This document shows positions 10,990-21,199 of a stretch of 64,000 nt of DNA, piece after piece. Position 1 is the first letter of the stretch. Each line of letters opens with the position of its first letter. Under the pieces are notes generated by a model, which was not told where the DNA came from, did not search any database, and was given only the letters and a program-made list of their open reading frames with translations. Origin of the DNA: Prochilodus magdalenae (lineage: Eukaryota > Chordata > Actinopteri > Characiformes > Prochilodontidae); NCBI GenBank assembly GCA_024036415.1, contig JAMWET010003612.1, positions 186,001-250,000 on the forward strand, given 5' to 3'. The position numbers and the translations under genes are program-made.

Positions 10990-11522
10990 CAGGGGTTGGA
11001 CAATGAAACTGAAACACCTGTCATTTTAGTGTGGGAGGTCTCATGGCTAAATTGGACCAGCCTGGTGGCCAATCTTCATTAATTGCACATTGCACCAGTA
11101 AGAGCAGAGTGTGAAGGTTCAGTTAGCAGGTAAGAGCACAGTTCTGCTCAAAATACTGCAATGCACACAACATTATGGGTGACATACCAGAGTTCAAAAG
11201 AGGACAGATTGTTGGTGCACGTCTTGCTGGCGCATCTGTGACCAAGACAGCAAGTCTTTGTGATGCATCAAGAGCCATGGTATCCAGGGTAATGTCAGCA
11301 TACCACCAAGAAGGACGAACCTCCACCAGCATCACGTAGTGACCTGGCCACTATCCTGCAAGAAGAATGGCTTAAAATCCCTCTGACCACTGTGCAGGAC
11401 GCAGTATATGTCATTCCCAAGACGAACTGACGCTGTATTGGCCGCAAAAGGAGGCCCTACACCATACTAATAAATGATTGTGGTCTAAAACCAGGTGTTT
11501 CAGTTTCATTGTTCAACCCCTG
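10990..11522 (+). mobile_element. Tc1-A, copy 1: 533-bp internally deleted Tc1-like transposon
   Basis: The element starts CAGGGGTTGGACAATGAAAC and ends with the inverted match, flanked by TA on both sides (10988-10989 and 11523-11524), the Tc1/mariner target duplication. Inside are a 54-codon HTH stub (11175-11339) and, in another frame, a C-terminal piece reading DLATILQEEWLKIPLTTVQD. The catalytic core is missing. Three more copies of the same length lie at 26984, 44803 and 51284, so all descend from one deleted progenitor mobilised in trans. Confidence 0.93.
11175..11339 (+). pseudogene. Tc1-A HTH stub, intact 54-residue frame
   Basis: The frame opens ATG GGT GAC ATA and encodes an N-terminal helix-turn-helix of Tc1 type, with the segments EFKRGQIVGARLAG, SVTKTASLCDASRA and VSRVMSAY. 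In full-length Tc1 transposases this paired-like domain binds the terminal repeats. Here the frame leaves the family sequence just after VMSAYHQEGR and stops at TAG. It lacks the second DNA-binding subdomain and the D-D-E catalytic residues, so it cannot transpose. A role as a DNA-binding repressor is only a speculation. Confidence 0.7.
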
Positions 11523-11524
11523 TA

Positions 11525-12029
11525 CTACTAATAATGTTATCTACTAGCAAAGTACTTACTCAGAGTAATGAACATAGCTATTAGATTGTGAGCTTATTTA
11601 TAAGGGTTTATTTTATTGTCCTGCCTGTACATATTTCGACACGCTGCTTCTGTGTGTTCATCACAGTGTCTCGCTTTAAACCAGCAAATCAGAGCAGGGC
11701 TGATCAAAATATTCATGAGCCCAGCAAAAAAGGAAAACAGCTCATTTCATTCCAAGGCCAAATCATAGGGCTGTAAATAGGTGTGTAAAACTGCACCTGT
11801 GTATTTGTCACCACAGTCAAAGTCACCTTCTTTGCAGCCATCAAAACAATTTAAAATGGTGAATAAATGCATTCTGTGGGGTCTTTAACAGCGTCTTCAC
11901 CCATAACAATTAAACCACCTCAATGTATCCATTTTATTAGCTCCACTTACACGTAGCTGCACCTTGTAGTTTTATAATTACAGACTGTACATTCTTGGAG
12001 GATATAGCCCCCATCACCTTTTTTCAATA
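11525..12029. other. unassigned stretch
   Basis: Nothing recognised. Confidence 0.4.
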
Positions 12030-12690
12030 GGACCCCCACAGATCAGGTATTATGTGGGTGGTAGATTCTTTCTTAGTACTGCAGTGACACTGCCACATTG
12101 GTGGTGTGTTAGTGTGTGTTGTTCTGGTGTAAGTGGACTGGACACAGCAGTGCTGCTGGAGTTTTAAACCCCTTAGTGTCACTGCAGGACTTAAAATAGT
12201 CCACCAACCAAAACTATCCATCCAACAACGTCCTGTGGGCAGTGACCGGTGTCTACTGATGAAGGACTACAGAATGACCAACACAAACTGTGCAGCAGCA
12301 GACGAGCTGTTGTCTCTGGCTTTATACATACAACATGGACCAGCGAGGTAGAAGGGTCAGTGTGTGGACAGTGAGTGGACACAGTGCTTAAACACTCCAG
12401 CAGCACTGCTGTGTCTGTTCCACCCACACCAGCACAACACTAATACACCTACAGTGTCAGTGTCATTGCAGTACTGAGAATGATCCACCACCCACACACT
12501 GCCTGCTCTGTTGTGGTCCTGTGGGGATCCTGTCTATTAAAGAACAGGGCAAAAGGGTGGGGTAACGAAGTATGTAGAGTAACAGATGGACTACAGTCTG
12601 TAATGGGAGAACTACAAAGTGTTCCTGTATAGTAAGTGGAACTGATAAGATGATACCAGGAGGTGGTTTCAATGTTATGGCTGATGGGTG
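12030..12690. mobile_element. foldback element with ~140-bp inverted arms
   Basis: The left arm 12030-12169 is the imperfect reverse complement of 12386-12530: ggacccccac pairs with gtggggatcc, gcagtgctgctggag with ctccagcagcactgc, and agtactgcagtgacac with gtgtcattgcagtact. The spacer of about 215 bp contains 'ccaccaaccaaaa' and 'gtgggcagtgaccgg'. Sequence past the right arm, to 'gttatggctgatgggtgtat', belongs to the same family I recall from otophysan fishes. Related copies are at 15847-16225 and 29830-30270. No ORF of transposase type. Confidence 0.75.
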
Positions 12691-13369
12691 TATATCAACC
12701 TCTCTTTGTAATGCTAAATTAGTTTTACAGGATGAGGAATTCTTCAAGTTTGTTTCAATCTCATCACTGCATTCTATTACAAGGTAGCAGAAACATTTTG
12801 CAAAATTGTGGTAATTGTGTTTAACATATTTTGTTCTAGGTTCCACATTTAAATGAAATGCTTTTAAACTACAGTAGAAGAATGAATATTATAGCCCCGC
12901 AGGTCAACTGAAATGGGAGGTGTAATAAAATATGCTCTTATGTGCTCATGCCCCTGCATGGTGGCCCAGCTGCTGGCGCACGTCTCAGATGTGAGAAGTG
13001 GCTCCCACTGCATGATTGATGCCCTGTCATCACTCATTCCCCAGCATCGCTTCCAGCCCAGGAGCTTTCCTAGCTCCCTGTAACATGCTCTCAACAGAGA
13101 CATGAAATATTCAACACAAAGTATAATATAGTTTCTCGTGTTTTCATGCCTAGGATGTAATATTGAAGATGTTTTCTTGAGGTTGTTTCATGGATATCAT
13201 ATGTTCTCCTAAGTGCCACTGTGTGAAGGACCTCTTTCTCTCCATAAAGCCGGGTGCAGGGTGTGGCTAATGGATACATTGTTAGCCGGGGTAATTTTAG
13301 ACGACATAGCCAAATCAATAGTAGTTGAAGTACAAGGAGAGAAATCGATGGCTTAATTTGTCTTTAAGT
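12691..13369. other. unassigned stretch
   Basis: No gene or repeat supported. 12900-13080 has an even, repeat-free texture. Confidence 0.35.
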
Positions 13370-13770
13370 AGAGGGAGGCTTGCTGGGTGACCTGGCTCCA
13401 TTCCCTGCACAGCAGTGGCCCCGGACTGAGCTAAGCCCAGGCAAAGCTAACCCTGTCATAACACACACATTGATCAGGCCTCGATCCTGACAGGAGCCAA
13501 ATGATGGATGACAAGGCCAAGCAATGATTAACACAAGCAGTCACCAGGCAGATGACTTTATTTAAAAGTTGATAATTGCTTCCAATTCGCTTGACATGTC
13601 GAAAATTTGTTTCTGGATTTCATCTGAAAGCACAATCAACATGGAAAATGACTCATCCATTAACTTGGATTTACTCCACATGATTATTTCATGATATAAA
13701 ATGAGACACATTTTGGCAAACGCCTAGTCTTCTGCATGTCCGAGCACTTTACTTAAGACTGTATAAAAGG
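13370..13770. other. low-repeat, CNE-like block
   Basis: This segment is rich in homeodomain- and HMG-type words (gatgattaa-like strings, aagcaatgattaacac, gataattgcttccaattc) and carries no repeats or ORF. It is among the better candidates for a conserved regulatory element, but this is inference from texture. Confidence 0.3.
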
Positions 13771-14667
13771 AATATACTGAGTGTGCTCTTCACTTAACGT
13801 TAATTAAATACGCTGCATGTATCTAAGGTGTCCAGACACCCTGTCTAATTAGCAAATTCAGCTGCTTTAAGGTGCGTAAACTACTGACACAGGGGTTCAG
13901 TTACCCATACCCAATCTAAAGTCACCATGCCCAATGCAAGGGGCTGCAAGGGGCAGCAAGAGGCGTGTAAAGCACCTGGCTATGGAGCAGTGCAATGCTG
14001 TCTAGACTAATGGACCACCATCCAAAACCCTACTAAGTATATATTATAGTGAGGCTACTTCTTTAGAAACCCATGAATGTAAGCTGTCTTGGCAAAAACA
14101 TTTAGTTATGATTATGGAGCACATAGCTGTGGCATTAGACAACCTTGTGTCATAACATTCATTTTAATTCAGAATTGCATACAGTTTTGATCAACTTATT
14201 GTACTGATGATGCAAGAGTTAAACCAAACCCTCATCCAGAACATCCCAAAAACCTTCAATGGGGTTAAACTCCACTGACACTTATTCACAATTTGAGCCC
14301 AATGAATCTCTGGAGAAAAACATCTATTGTTTGAGATAACCGGGTCATGCAGGTGGTCAGCTGACGTCATCTGATTGCCAGATCATAACACTGCCTCTAG
14401 AGTCTCGTACAATGGGCCCTATGCATGATGGGTGCATTGCTTTATGTGCGTGCCTTCTTACCCTGATCTTATCCCATCTTTATACTCCCTAGTCATTGTT
14501 CTGCCTCACTAACATGCAGGGCTGAAATATATTTTTTTAATTATATTTATATAATAATATATTTATGTATTATTATTTTATGTCATCAATTTAAAAGGAG
14601 TGAAGTTTTTTTAAACTGTAAGAACTGTAGTTATACTTATATATAGTCTATTTTACCAACGACCTTG
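13771..14667. other. unassigned stretch
   Basis: Possible degenerate repeats near 13830-14040 ('ggtgtccagacacc', 'gagcagtgcaatgctgt') but no partner in the window. No gene seen. Confidence 0.35.
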
Positions 14668-15208
14668 TGTTAGACAAAAGACTTCGAAACCTACGTTTGC
14701 AGAATTAAAAAAACAGGAATGGTTTATTCACAAACAGGCAAGCTCAGCAAGCAACAGTAAACAGTATAACAAAGGGAGAAGCTAAATCGGAGTCAGAGAC
14801 AGGCGGAGGTCAGAACCAGGTAGAACAAGCAGCGAGGGCAAACAGGTTTACAGGGGAAGACCGAAGGGGAAAACCAAAGTGAGGAAGCACAGGTACAAAC
14901 CGTAGAGTCCGAGCCAAAGGGATAAAGTGAAAGAGTAGTAGAGAAACAAAGGGAGTCGGAAACCAGAAAGGGACAATACGAGAAAAAACGCTCAGGATTG
15001 CTAAACTAAGTTTGGCAAAGCTTCGCAAAGTGTGAGTGTTTGTGTGTGGCTTAAATACAGGAAGTAAGTGATTGATGACAGCTGTGGCTAAAACTCAGGT
15101 GACCTAGAGTCCGAACGGGGGCGCATAGACATGACGTCATCGAGCGTGGCCCTCTGGGAAGTGAAGTCCCAAAGAGCGGGGAAGCCGGGAAGACGCGGAG
15201 GCGTGACA
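14668..15208 (-). mobile_element. solo LTR, family 2, copy 1 (541 bp)
   Basis: On the minus strand it starts TGTCACGCCTCC and ends ...TTTTGTCTAACA (TG...CA). A TATA-like TATTTAAG precedes an AATAAA signal (plus-strand ggtttattcac at about 14720). Flanks are CCTTG on the left and CCTTA on the right, a 4-5 bp target duplication with at most one change. It is clearly homologous along its length to 54476-55031. No internal coding region is attached. Confidence 0.78.
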
Positions 15209-15213
15209 CCTTA

Positions 15214-15429
15214 TCTCAAGTAGGGTATCTTAATACCAGAGTTTGTAACCTATCTTTAACTGTAGCAAGCAAACAAACAACTGTATGCTGTGACATAAAG
15301 CCAGAAAATAGAGCAAGACATGAATGGATGTCCTGATGTTTGTTCTGGCCGAGGTAACAGGCTTAAATTAGCAAAACAAATTGCAGTTTAAAACAAATTT
15401 GCTCATTCAGGAAAACTGTAAGAACCTAA
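15214..15429. other. unassigned stretch
   Basis: No feature supported. Confidence 0.35.
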
Positions 15430-15840
15430 TGCCCACACATCACATTGTAGACTTTCTTTCACTAATAAACATAGCTGTGAGTTCTGCTGTCAATCTTTAA
15501 CCATTCTACACCATGTATTTCAGTGTTCTTCAATCCCAATCATTCAAGATTTGGTTTGAACACATTTCTTCTCCCAACTTTTTAATAATGTGTTGGACAG
15601 TTCTTAACTCAGTTCCAGTGATTTCAGCAGGCTCCATGCAACCCTTCCGAAACACAGTAACATGTTGTCTACAACCATGGGATATGTTTTTCGACATGGT
15701 TGTCTCTTGGATCCATAGATACAGGTGAGCAATTTTTGTATCCAGATTAAAGGGGTATTTCTTATCATATCTATAGGTGAGGTCTGTTTACCCATGTTTC
15801 AGGAAATCCATGCTTTGGTAAGCCATTTTAACCGTGTTCA
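15430..15840 (-). mobile_element. possible DNA-transposon fossil (HTH region)
   Basis: Minus-strand reading gives scraps such as ISRNNHVEKHIPWL and IIKKLGEE that resemble the N-terminal region of Tc1/mariner-like transposases, with stops and frameshifts. No ends were identified. Weak call. Confidence 0.3.
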
Positions 15841-15846
15841 GCCTCT

Positions 15847-16225
15847 AGGACCACCATAGAGCTCGTATTATTTGGGTGGCGGGTCACTGAACTCCTCTTT
15901 GTCACTGTTGGACTAGTCCAATGGGCAGCATCCTGTGACCACTGATGAAGGACTAGCGGATGGCCAACACTAACTCTGCAGGAGCAGATGAGCTATCGAC
16001 TCTGATTTTACATCTACAAGGTGGACCAGCAAGCTAGGATCGTCTAATAGAGTGAACAGTAAGTGAATGATCCACCCCCCAAATAATATCTGCTCTCTGG
16101 TGGTCCTGTGGGGTAACAAATTATGCACAGATGGACTACAACCTGTAACTGTAGAATCCCAAAGTGCGCCTAAAAGGAAAATGGACCTGATAGCATGGAC
16201 AAAGAGAGTGGTGGTTGGCATAGGT
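15847..16225. mobile_element. foldback element, degenerate copy 2
   Basis: 'aggaccaccatagagc...atttgggtggcgggtca' (15847-15886) is the reverse complement of 16068-16107 ('tgatccaccccccaaat...ctggtggtcct'). The interior shares 'gggcagcatcctgtgacc', 'gaaggactag' and 'ctctgattttacatctaca' with the other copies. Confidence 0.65.
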
Positions 16226-16499
16226 TTACATTTGAATCAAGTCGATTCAATGCAATACTTTTACTCAGTGCAGAAATTCAAGATTGCATTCTAGGAGCTG
16301 GTGTAATTTTCTATATTCAGAGGGATCTGAAGGAAAAGACAAAAGAATGAGAAATTGTTGGCGGGGCTGTCCATGGAGTCTGCAATTTCTGCACTCACCT
16401 CTCTCTTAACATATAAAATATAACACCATAGTCTTACATGAAAAGGCTATTACAGCCATAGCACTCACTGAAATCAATACACGAGCGGTTGAATGAAAT
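16226..16499. other. unassigned stretch
   Basis: No feature supported. Confidence 0.35.
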
Positions 16500-17050
16500 G
16501 AGAAAAAGAGAAAAAGCCTTCTTTTCCTCTTTGTGTCTGCGTTCATGGCCTGGAGCAAAGAGCAGCAAAAGCATTCTGCTGACCATGCAGCAACAGGGGT
16601 CCGACCTTCCCCTCTAACAGTTGAAGGGAAGTCTGGAAAGTCATATAAATTAGCTGCTTATGAAACGGGAGCCTGTCAAGACAAAGTGCTGTCAGTCATT
16701 TTGCGAGTGAGTGTTAACACCAGGTGTTTAATGATCGACGGGAATCTTATCTGTCATGGGACTTCCGGAGAGGATGATGGGATTGTGTGTTGAGGTCTCC
16801 CATGAGTAGGCCTCCTTTCTCCCACTCCACCCTAAAATCGATCCCTTTGCAGAGCTCTCACGCGCTTTGGGTCTCCCAGTGCCTCAGTCTGAGTAATTAT
16901 TATCGAGTTGTCTTAACTCAAGGCTCTTCACACACTCCCTTCTACACCTCTTGCTTCCTGCTTAACACTCGGCCAACAAAGAAACCACCAGCTCAACTTT
17001 CAGATTGTGAAGAGATTTAAGATTCTGAAAGCATGTCAGCTCTTGAAGTG
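16500..17050. other. low-repeat, CNE-like block with an 86-codon open frame
   Basis: Repeat-free, balanced composition. An open frame at 16533-16793 exists but matches no family I know. It lacks splice-like borders in phase, and the same texture continues past its stop. More likely regulatory than coding, on inference only. Confidence 0.25.
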
Positions 17051-17459
17051 GAAATTCAATGGGCATCAGCACAGTGAATGTGGCACTGCAGTGTACTAAA
17101 GACTTTAGTAAAGAATTAAGTCTCCCTCTCAGTCTCTGGAGTGATTAATAAAGATGTGTATGTGTACTTGTGCTCTCAGTTAACCGTTCTAAGTGTCAGT
17201 TTTTAAATAGTGAAGTCATTATTCGGGTTTTCATGTATGCTCACAGAAGCTTTAATTGGACTGTTAATAGTGTCAAATTTATTAGCATGTAAAGCTACAC
17301 TATGTAAGTTTTAGGGATGTAGAAATTTCTCTGATGGAATTCTGTAACTGTATATACGATGTGCCAAAGAACATTTTGGAATGTTGGTTATGCTTCCGAG
17401 GGGATGAATCTGATGATTGCGAATTACATGTGTTCTGAGGATGTCAGTAAATTAGTCAC
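17051..17459. other. unassigned stretch
   Basis: No feature supported. Confidence 0.35.
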
Positions 17460-17910
17460 ATTGGAAAGGTGATAGTAACTTCAGGCTTCTGGAAATGGCA
17501 TTGCATGAGGATGATGGTGCTATAAATACCTGTAGGGTGAGCAACCGGGTTCACAGATTGAGAAGAGGTAGTACAGTGCAGATGTCTCATTCCAGGTGTG
17601 GAAAATGGGTCACAAAGCAGATGATATTGACTGGCTAAAAGGAGAGACTGCATTTAATTGTGCCAAAGGTCATAGTGTGGAGGAAGTAGCTGAATGTGCA
17701 GGTGTATGGAAGCACATGGTCATACAAGTCTACCAGCACTGTCTAAAATCCTAATCTACAAGCAATTCACCCCAGAATTGTGCCAGGGATGGCATCCACC
17801 AAATCTGGCCCACCTTTGCAATTCTTTGATGCAAGAACATTGATGTTGCCTAATTCTAAAAACTTGTCCCGCATTCTGATCAAATGCTGTGGTGCTATAA
17901 ATACCTGTAA
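17460..17910 (+). mobile_element. Tc1-C relic, copy 3, with TATA-like box and HTH frame
   Basis: This plus-strand copy shows the family's 5' region: gctataaatacctgtaggg at about 17520, some 85 bp before the first ATG of the HTH stub at 17605. After the HTH the sequence passes to non-catalytic C-terminal material ('ccagggatggcatccaccaa', shared with the 2.0-kb copy). Catalytic core absent. Confidence 0.68.
17605..17754 (+). pseudogene. Tc1-C HTH stub, 49 residues
   Basis: The frame begins MGHKADDIDW and contains AKGHSVEEVAECAGV followed by HMVIQVYQHC. That spacing is the one seen in the first helix-turn-helix of Tc1-like transposases. It ends at TAA after LKS. The domain is truncated and the catalytic part is gone. 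It is the only Tc1-C copy in the window with an unbroken HTH. Confidence 0.6.
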
Positions 17911-17949
17911 TAGGGAGATAGAGATCAGCTCTAACATTTGATATACAAA

Positions 17950-18185
17950 TTGCTACAGGCAGAACAAAACCTTGTATTTGTAATTTTTCATGTTGAGTTT
18001 TTTGTCATAATTTCAAAATGCTTGTTGCCCTTTACATCGTGTGTAAAATTCATGATGAATGAACCAAAAGAAATGCCCCAAAATTACTTGGAAAAATATC
18101 TGATTCCAAACAATTACAAATAAAAGCATATATAACTCCTGTAAAGTTATCATTCTGCAGATATGAGGCTTTGTTCTCACAGCCG
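17950..18185. mobile_element. MITE-A, decayed copy
   Basis: 'gatgaatgaaccaaaagaaatgcccc', 'aattacttggaaaaatatctg' and 'ctcctgtaaagtt' align in order with 460-570 of the intact copy. TIRs are no longer clear. Confidence 0.5.
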
Positions 18186-18277
18186 CTACATTTGGCTTCT
18201 CTGAAAGTGTCTTACCAAGAGCATGTTGCTAAAGATGTGTTAGCATTAAGTGTGAGATTAAGAAAGCAGAGGTAGGG

Positions 18278-19095
18278 TGTGATGAATTAGCAGGCAAGAA
18301 AGGTGGATACATATGCATGAGTCTGTTTATTAGAGTCCAGGCTGTCATTACAAGAAGTCAGATTGCAGGTAAGGATGGAGAGAGTGCAGGTGTGTCCATG
18401 ATGAAACAAAAACACAATGACAAATGACACAACTGATACATGGATATAGAAGGATAGAGAGAGAGAGCAAGAACAACTGAGCAATGTAGTTGCAAACATC
18501 ACATTCACACTCACTATACAATGCTAGATAAAGACCAGGAGTAAACAGAAGGGTATATAGGCACAAGGACTAACATAGAACACCTGAGGAAGTGGGAGGA
18601 CCCACAAACTAGAAATAGGCAAAGGTAGGGTTGCCACCTTTCAGAAATGAAAATAAAGGCCCGGGGGATGGGTGTTCATGTGTGTGTGACAGATGTGTGT
18701 ATTAGACATGTTTCGAAATACGGAACACATCACGGTCCATTTTTGAGCTGTGTCCGGGGGGAGCATGGGTGGGTTGGGTGGAGATTGTGATCATTCATGT
18801 ATGTGTGACAGACGTGTGTATCGGCCATTTACGGAAATACAGAACAAATCGCGTCCCGTATTGGTTTAATACAGGATGCAACATTTAATTGCCAAATAAA
18901 GGACGATTCAGGACTTTACGGGACGTGTGGCAACCCTAGGTAAGGGGCGTAACAAGAGGGCAGACACAGGGAGGAGCTATAAACCAAAATAACTACAAAC
19001 GTACATGGCAGGGAATAACAAAGGCACATGGAAGTGACCAGAGGAAAGACAGAAACAGATTTAAAGAAAAAAAATGGGAAGGCTAAACAGGATGT
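18278..19095 (-). mobile_element. LTR, family 3, copy 1, split by a nested MITE
   Basis: Minus-strand polarity: an AATAAAC signal (plus-strand gtttattagag near 18327) and a TATA-like region near 18555. 18390-18626 and 18938-19060 align in order with 33845-34206 ('gatgaaacaaaaacaca', 'acattcac', 'agccagaaccaaaataa'-type text, 'gcacatggaagtgac'). The outer ends are eroded and no target duplication is seen. The alignment is interrupted exactly by the nested element. Confidence 0.6.
18627..18937. mobile_element. nested MITE, 311 bp, TIR agggttgccac, TSD aggt
   Basis: The ends agggttgccac and gtggcaaccct are perfect inverted repeats. The flanks are both AGGT (18623-18626 and 18938-18941), giving a 4-bp target duplication (AGGTA if the element is taken one base shorter on the left). 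The interior carries the 'aataaaggacgattcagg' and 'gggacgtg' text common in teleost genomes. Non-coding. Confidence 0.8.
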
Positions 19096-19130
19096 GAGAG
19101 TGCAGCTGTAACTAGCTGGCATTCCTTAGA

Positions 19131-19329
19131 ACATTTACAAGTACAGCATGTAGCTGATGCTCTTATCCAGAGCGACTTCCAAGGTTAATCATATTACAGA
19201 AGTCTTGCCTAGGACTCTTATTGGCGCAGCACAGCATCGTTACTCAGACCCAGCAATCAAACCAACCACCTCCCACACAAGGTGATAGCTTCTTGGTGGG
19301 TAGTGGTGTTATCTGCTGTGCCACACCAA
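19131..19329 (-). mobile_element. tRNA-derived SINE (family S), minus strand
   Basis: On the minus strand a tRNA-like head (A-box region near 19310-19329, B-box near 19250-19262) is followed by a body ending in 'ctggataagagcatcagcta'. Homologous to 24121, 30733 and 43107. Confidence 0.75.
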
Positions 19330-20375
19330 ACACAAGAGACCAACATCTACCAAAAACACTAAGACTACGCTACAATGAGGAAACTGATACATGGATACAT
19401 AAGAACCATAGACATATACATAATATCTACTAATTGGTCTGGACAGGACTGGCTTGTAAACAAATCTAAGTGAATGGGGGAGCCAGATTCTAGGTTCTAG
19501 ATTCTAGGACTTATGATCTGTGTGGAGTACAAAAAAAGTATTGTCTTCAATTACTTCAAATCTCCATAGTTATAATTGCCGCTGGAAGAGAGGACTGTGC
19601 ATCAGCTTACATGAGCTGAATTACTAATATACCGGAATATAATTAATTGTGATAAAACTTGTGAAAACTCACTTGTCACACATTCATTTTTTTTTCTAAA
19701 GACAGATCATTTAACTCCATCTTTAATCCTGACAGTCTGACCTGTCAAAGTCCCTCACCTTGAACTCAGTACTAAAACAACCAGCACAAGCCAGAATGCA
19801 TTCATGCTAGTCTAATCCAGTTCTGAGGTCTGTGCTCGTATATGCTGGTCTCTTGTGCATTTAACTGGTCACCCCAGCATGTTCATGCTGATTGACCAGC
19901 ATATAAACATCAAAACAGAACATATGCTGGGTCTTCTTGCAGGGATGCTCACGGCAGAGTTTGAAGGACTCACTCAGGGACACTCTTCCTTCTGTAAGGT
20001 ACCTCCCTTAGTGTCCTCAAGGTTTCCCCAACTCTTTCTTTTTGTGAAACCTTCAAGTAGTGAGAAACATTAGCCTCCTAACTACAACCAGATTCATAAT
20101 ACAGTATGTCAGTCGCTCAGCAGACAAGAATTGTTTCTTATAATAAATTAGTTTGAAGAAAAACACTAACATGGATGAAAATATTGATTTTGTGCAAATT
20201 AGTTTATGTTTTTGTTTAGGTTATAAGTTTCAAATTTCATAGCTAGCTACAATTATTGCTAACATCATTTACAATGTATATATAATATAATGTATAATGT
20301 AATATAATGTTTCAATGGGTGAAAAGAAAGAACATACACCTCTGACAGCTAAAATATAAATTTTCAATTCAGTTC
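19330..20375. other. mostly unassigned; short 'ccagcat' repeats at 19785-19935
   Basis: Between 19840 and 19935 the words 'atgctgg' and 'ccagcat' recur in both orientations (atgctggtctcttg, ccccagcatgttcatgctg, gaccagcatataaac, atatgctggg), resembling a small palindromic repeat. The rest has no supported feature. Confidence 0.35.
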
Positions 20376-20403
20376 AACATATTTGTGCATTATTATATAT
20401 TAA
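20376..20403 (+). repeat. 28-bp direct repeat, left copy, flanking an insertion
   Basis: This AT-rich 28-mer, beginning aacatatttgtgc and ending atatattaa, recurs without mismatch at 20553-20580. It looks like a target site duplication around the 145-bp insert. Confidence 0.9.
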
Positions 20404-20552
20404 AGCACTTGATTTGGGCAGGCTTTGAAATAAAGCCCCTGAAGACTCCCGTGGGTACTGTGCCTGTGTTGGCACCATGGCGGCAGCCATTACGGGGTAT
20501 CTTCAGAACCTGCCAAGTGTGTTCTCGGGAGGACAGAAGGGCTTGCTCGTTT
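20404..20552 (+). repeat. templated insertion: 145-bp copy of 21751-21895
   Basis: 20405-20549 is identical to 21751-21895 except for two substitutions (ccct/cctt near 20438; cagaagg/caggagg near 20537), both in direct orientation. The copy sits between perfect 28-bp repeats, with one extra base on the left and 'ttt' on the right. The source lies in a longer repeat-free block, so the upstream copy is the derived one. There is no poly-A tail, TIR or tRNA feature, so this is not an ordinary mobile element. Confidence 0.88.
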
Positions 20553-20580
20553 AACATATTTGTGCATTATTATATATTAA
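20553..20580 (+). repeat. 28-bp direct repeat, right copy
   Basis: Perfect copy of 20376-20403. Confidence 0.9.
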
Positions 20581-20593
20581 TTTCATATTAAAA

Positions 20594-21080
20594 GTTTAGA
20601 CTGATATGGGCAATATTTACCAAGCTATACGAGTTAGATTCTCTCAGTATGGCGTCAGGTCACCATGTTTGCTAACACAACATGCCAGACATCTCGGGTT
20701 GGAGTTTAGAGGTAGAGGCTCCTGATGGTGTCCTGTGATAATCCATCCCATGCAGCTTGAATATTCTCACACAGTTCCTGCAGATGTTGCAGTAGGGGTG
20801 GAGGTGGAGTGACATCAAGACTTCTGGACATGCAATGTGTGATAAACCGTTCATCCTGGCACTGACCACGGTGCCTCCACACATGGATTCGTTGGGGTCT
20901 CTGCAAAGACAAACGCGGTACCTGTCACTGAAGATGACCCGCTGCCATTCACAACACCACTGCAGTCTTTGGTGATGTTTACATTGTCTGGCACCCTTGC
21001 CATCACCTGGTGCTAATAAGATGGAGGGCATCACTGCTCGCTGAAGGTCTGAAGTTGTGGCTGTTGGGTCAGTCTGCTAA
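20594..21080 (-). mobile_element. Tc1-B relic, copy 2
   Basis: The minus strand carries LQWCCEWQRVIFSD followed by YRVCLCRDPN. This is the block around the first catalytic aspartate of Tc1-like transposases (consensus-like WQRVIFSDESRFCLCRD). The frame then passes to CPEVLM.. and, after a frame change, ELCENIQAAWDGLSQDTI, the C-terminal helix. The region with the second aspartate and the last acidic residue is deleted. The outer TIR on the left is missing. Confidence 0.72.
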
Positions 21081-21199
21081 TGTCGGATAATTCGTTGGAG
21101 AATATTCTGCGTCTTCTACATGATGTATTTTTATATATTCCATGTCTTACTTAGTGAGTTTATTGGCAGGTTGCAAAGCAGACATTAAATTACCCCTGT
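21081..21199. other. unassigned stretch
   Basis: No feature supported. Confidence 0.3.

Noticed and set aside
11123..11335. Conserved 70-codon antisense frames in all four Tc1-A copies (also 27171, 44936, 51471)
   Set aside because: They are the antisense shadow of the HTH stub. The sense strand carries the recognisable family motifs.
14810..15028. Similar minus-strand frames in 14810-15028 and 54601-54843 as a shared gene
   Set aside because: Both fall inside homologous solo LTRs. The resemblance reflects LTR homology and the frames diverge after the first ~15 residues.
16533..16793. 86-codon frame as a small protein
   Set aside because: No recognisable family and no transcript signals, and similar texture extends beyond the frame.
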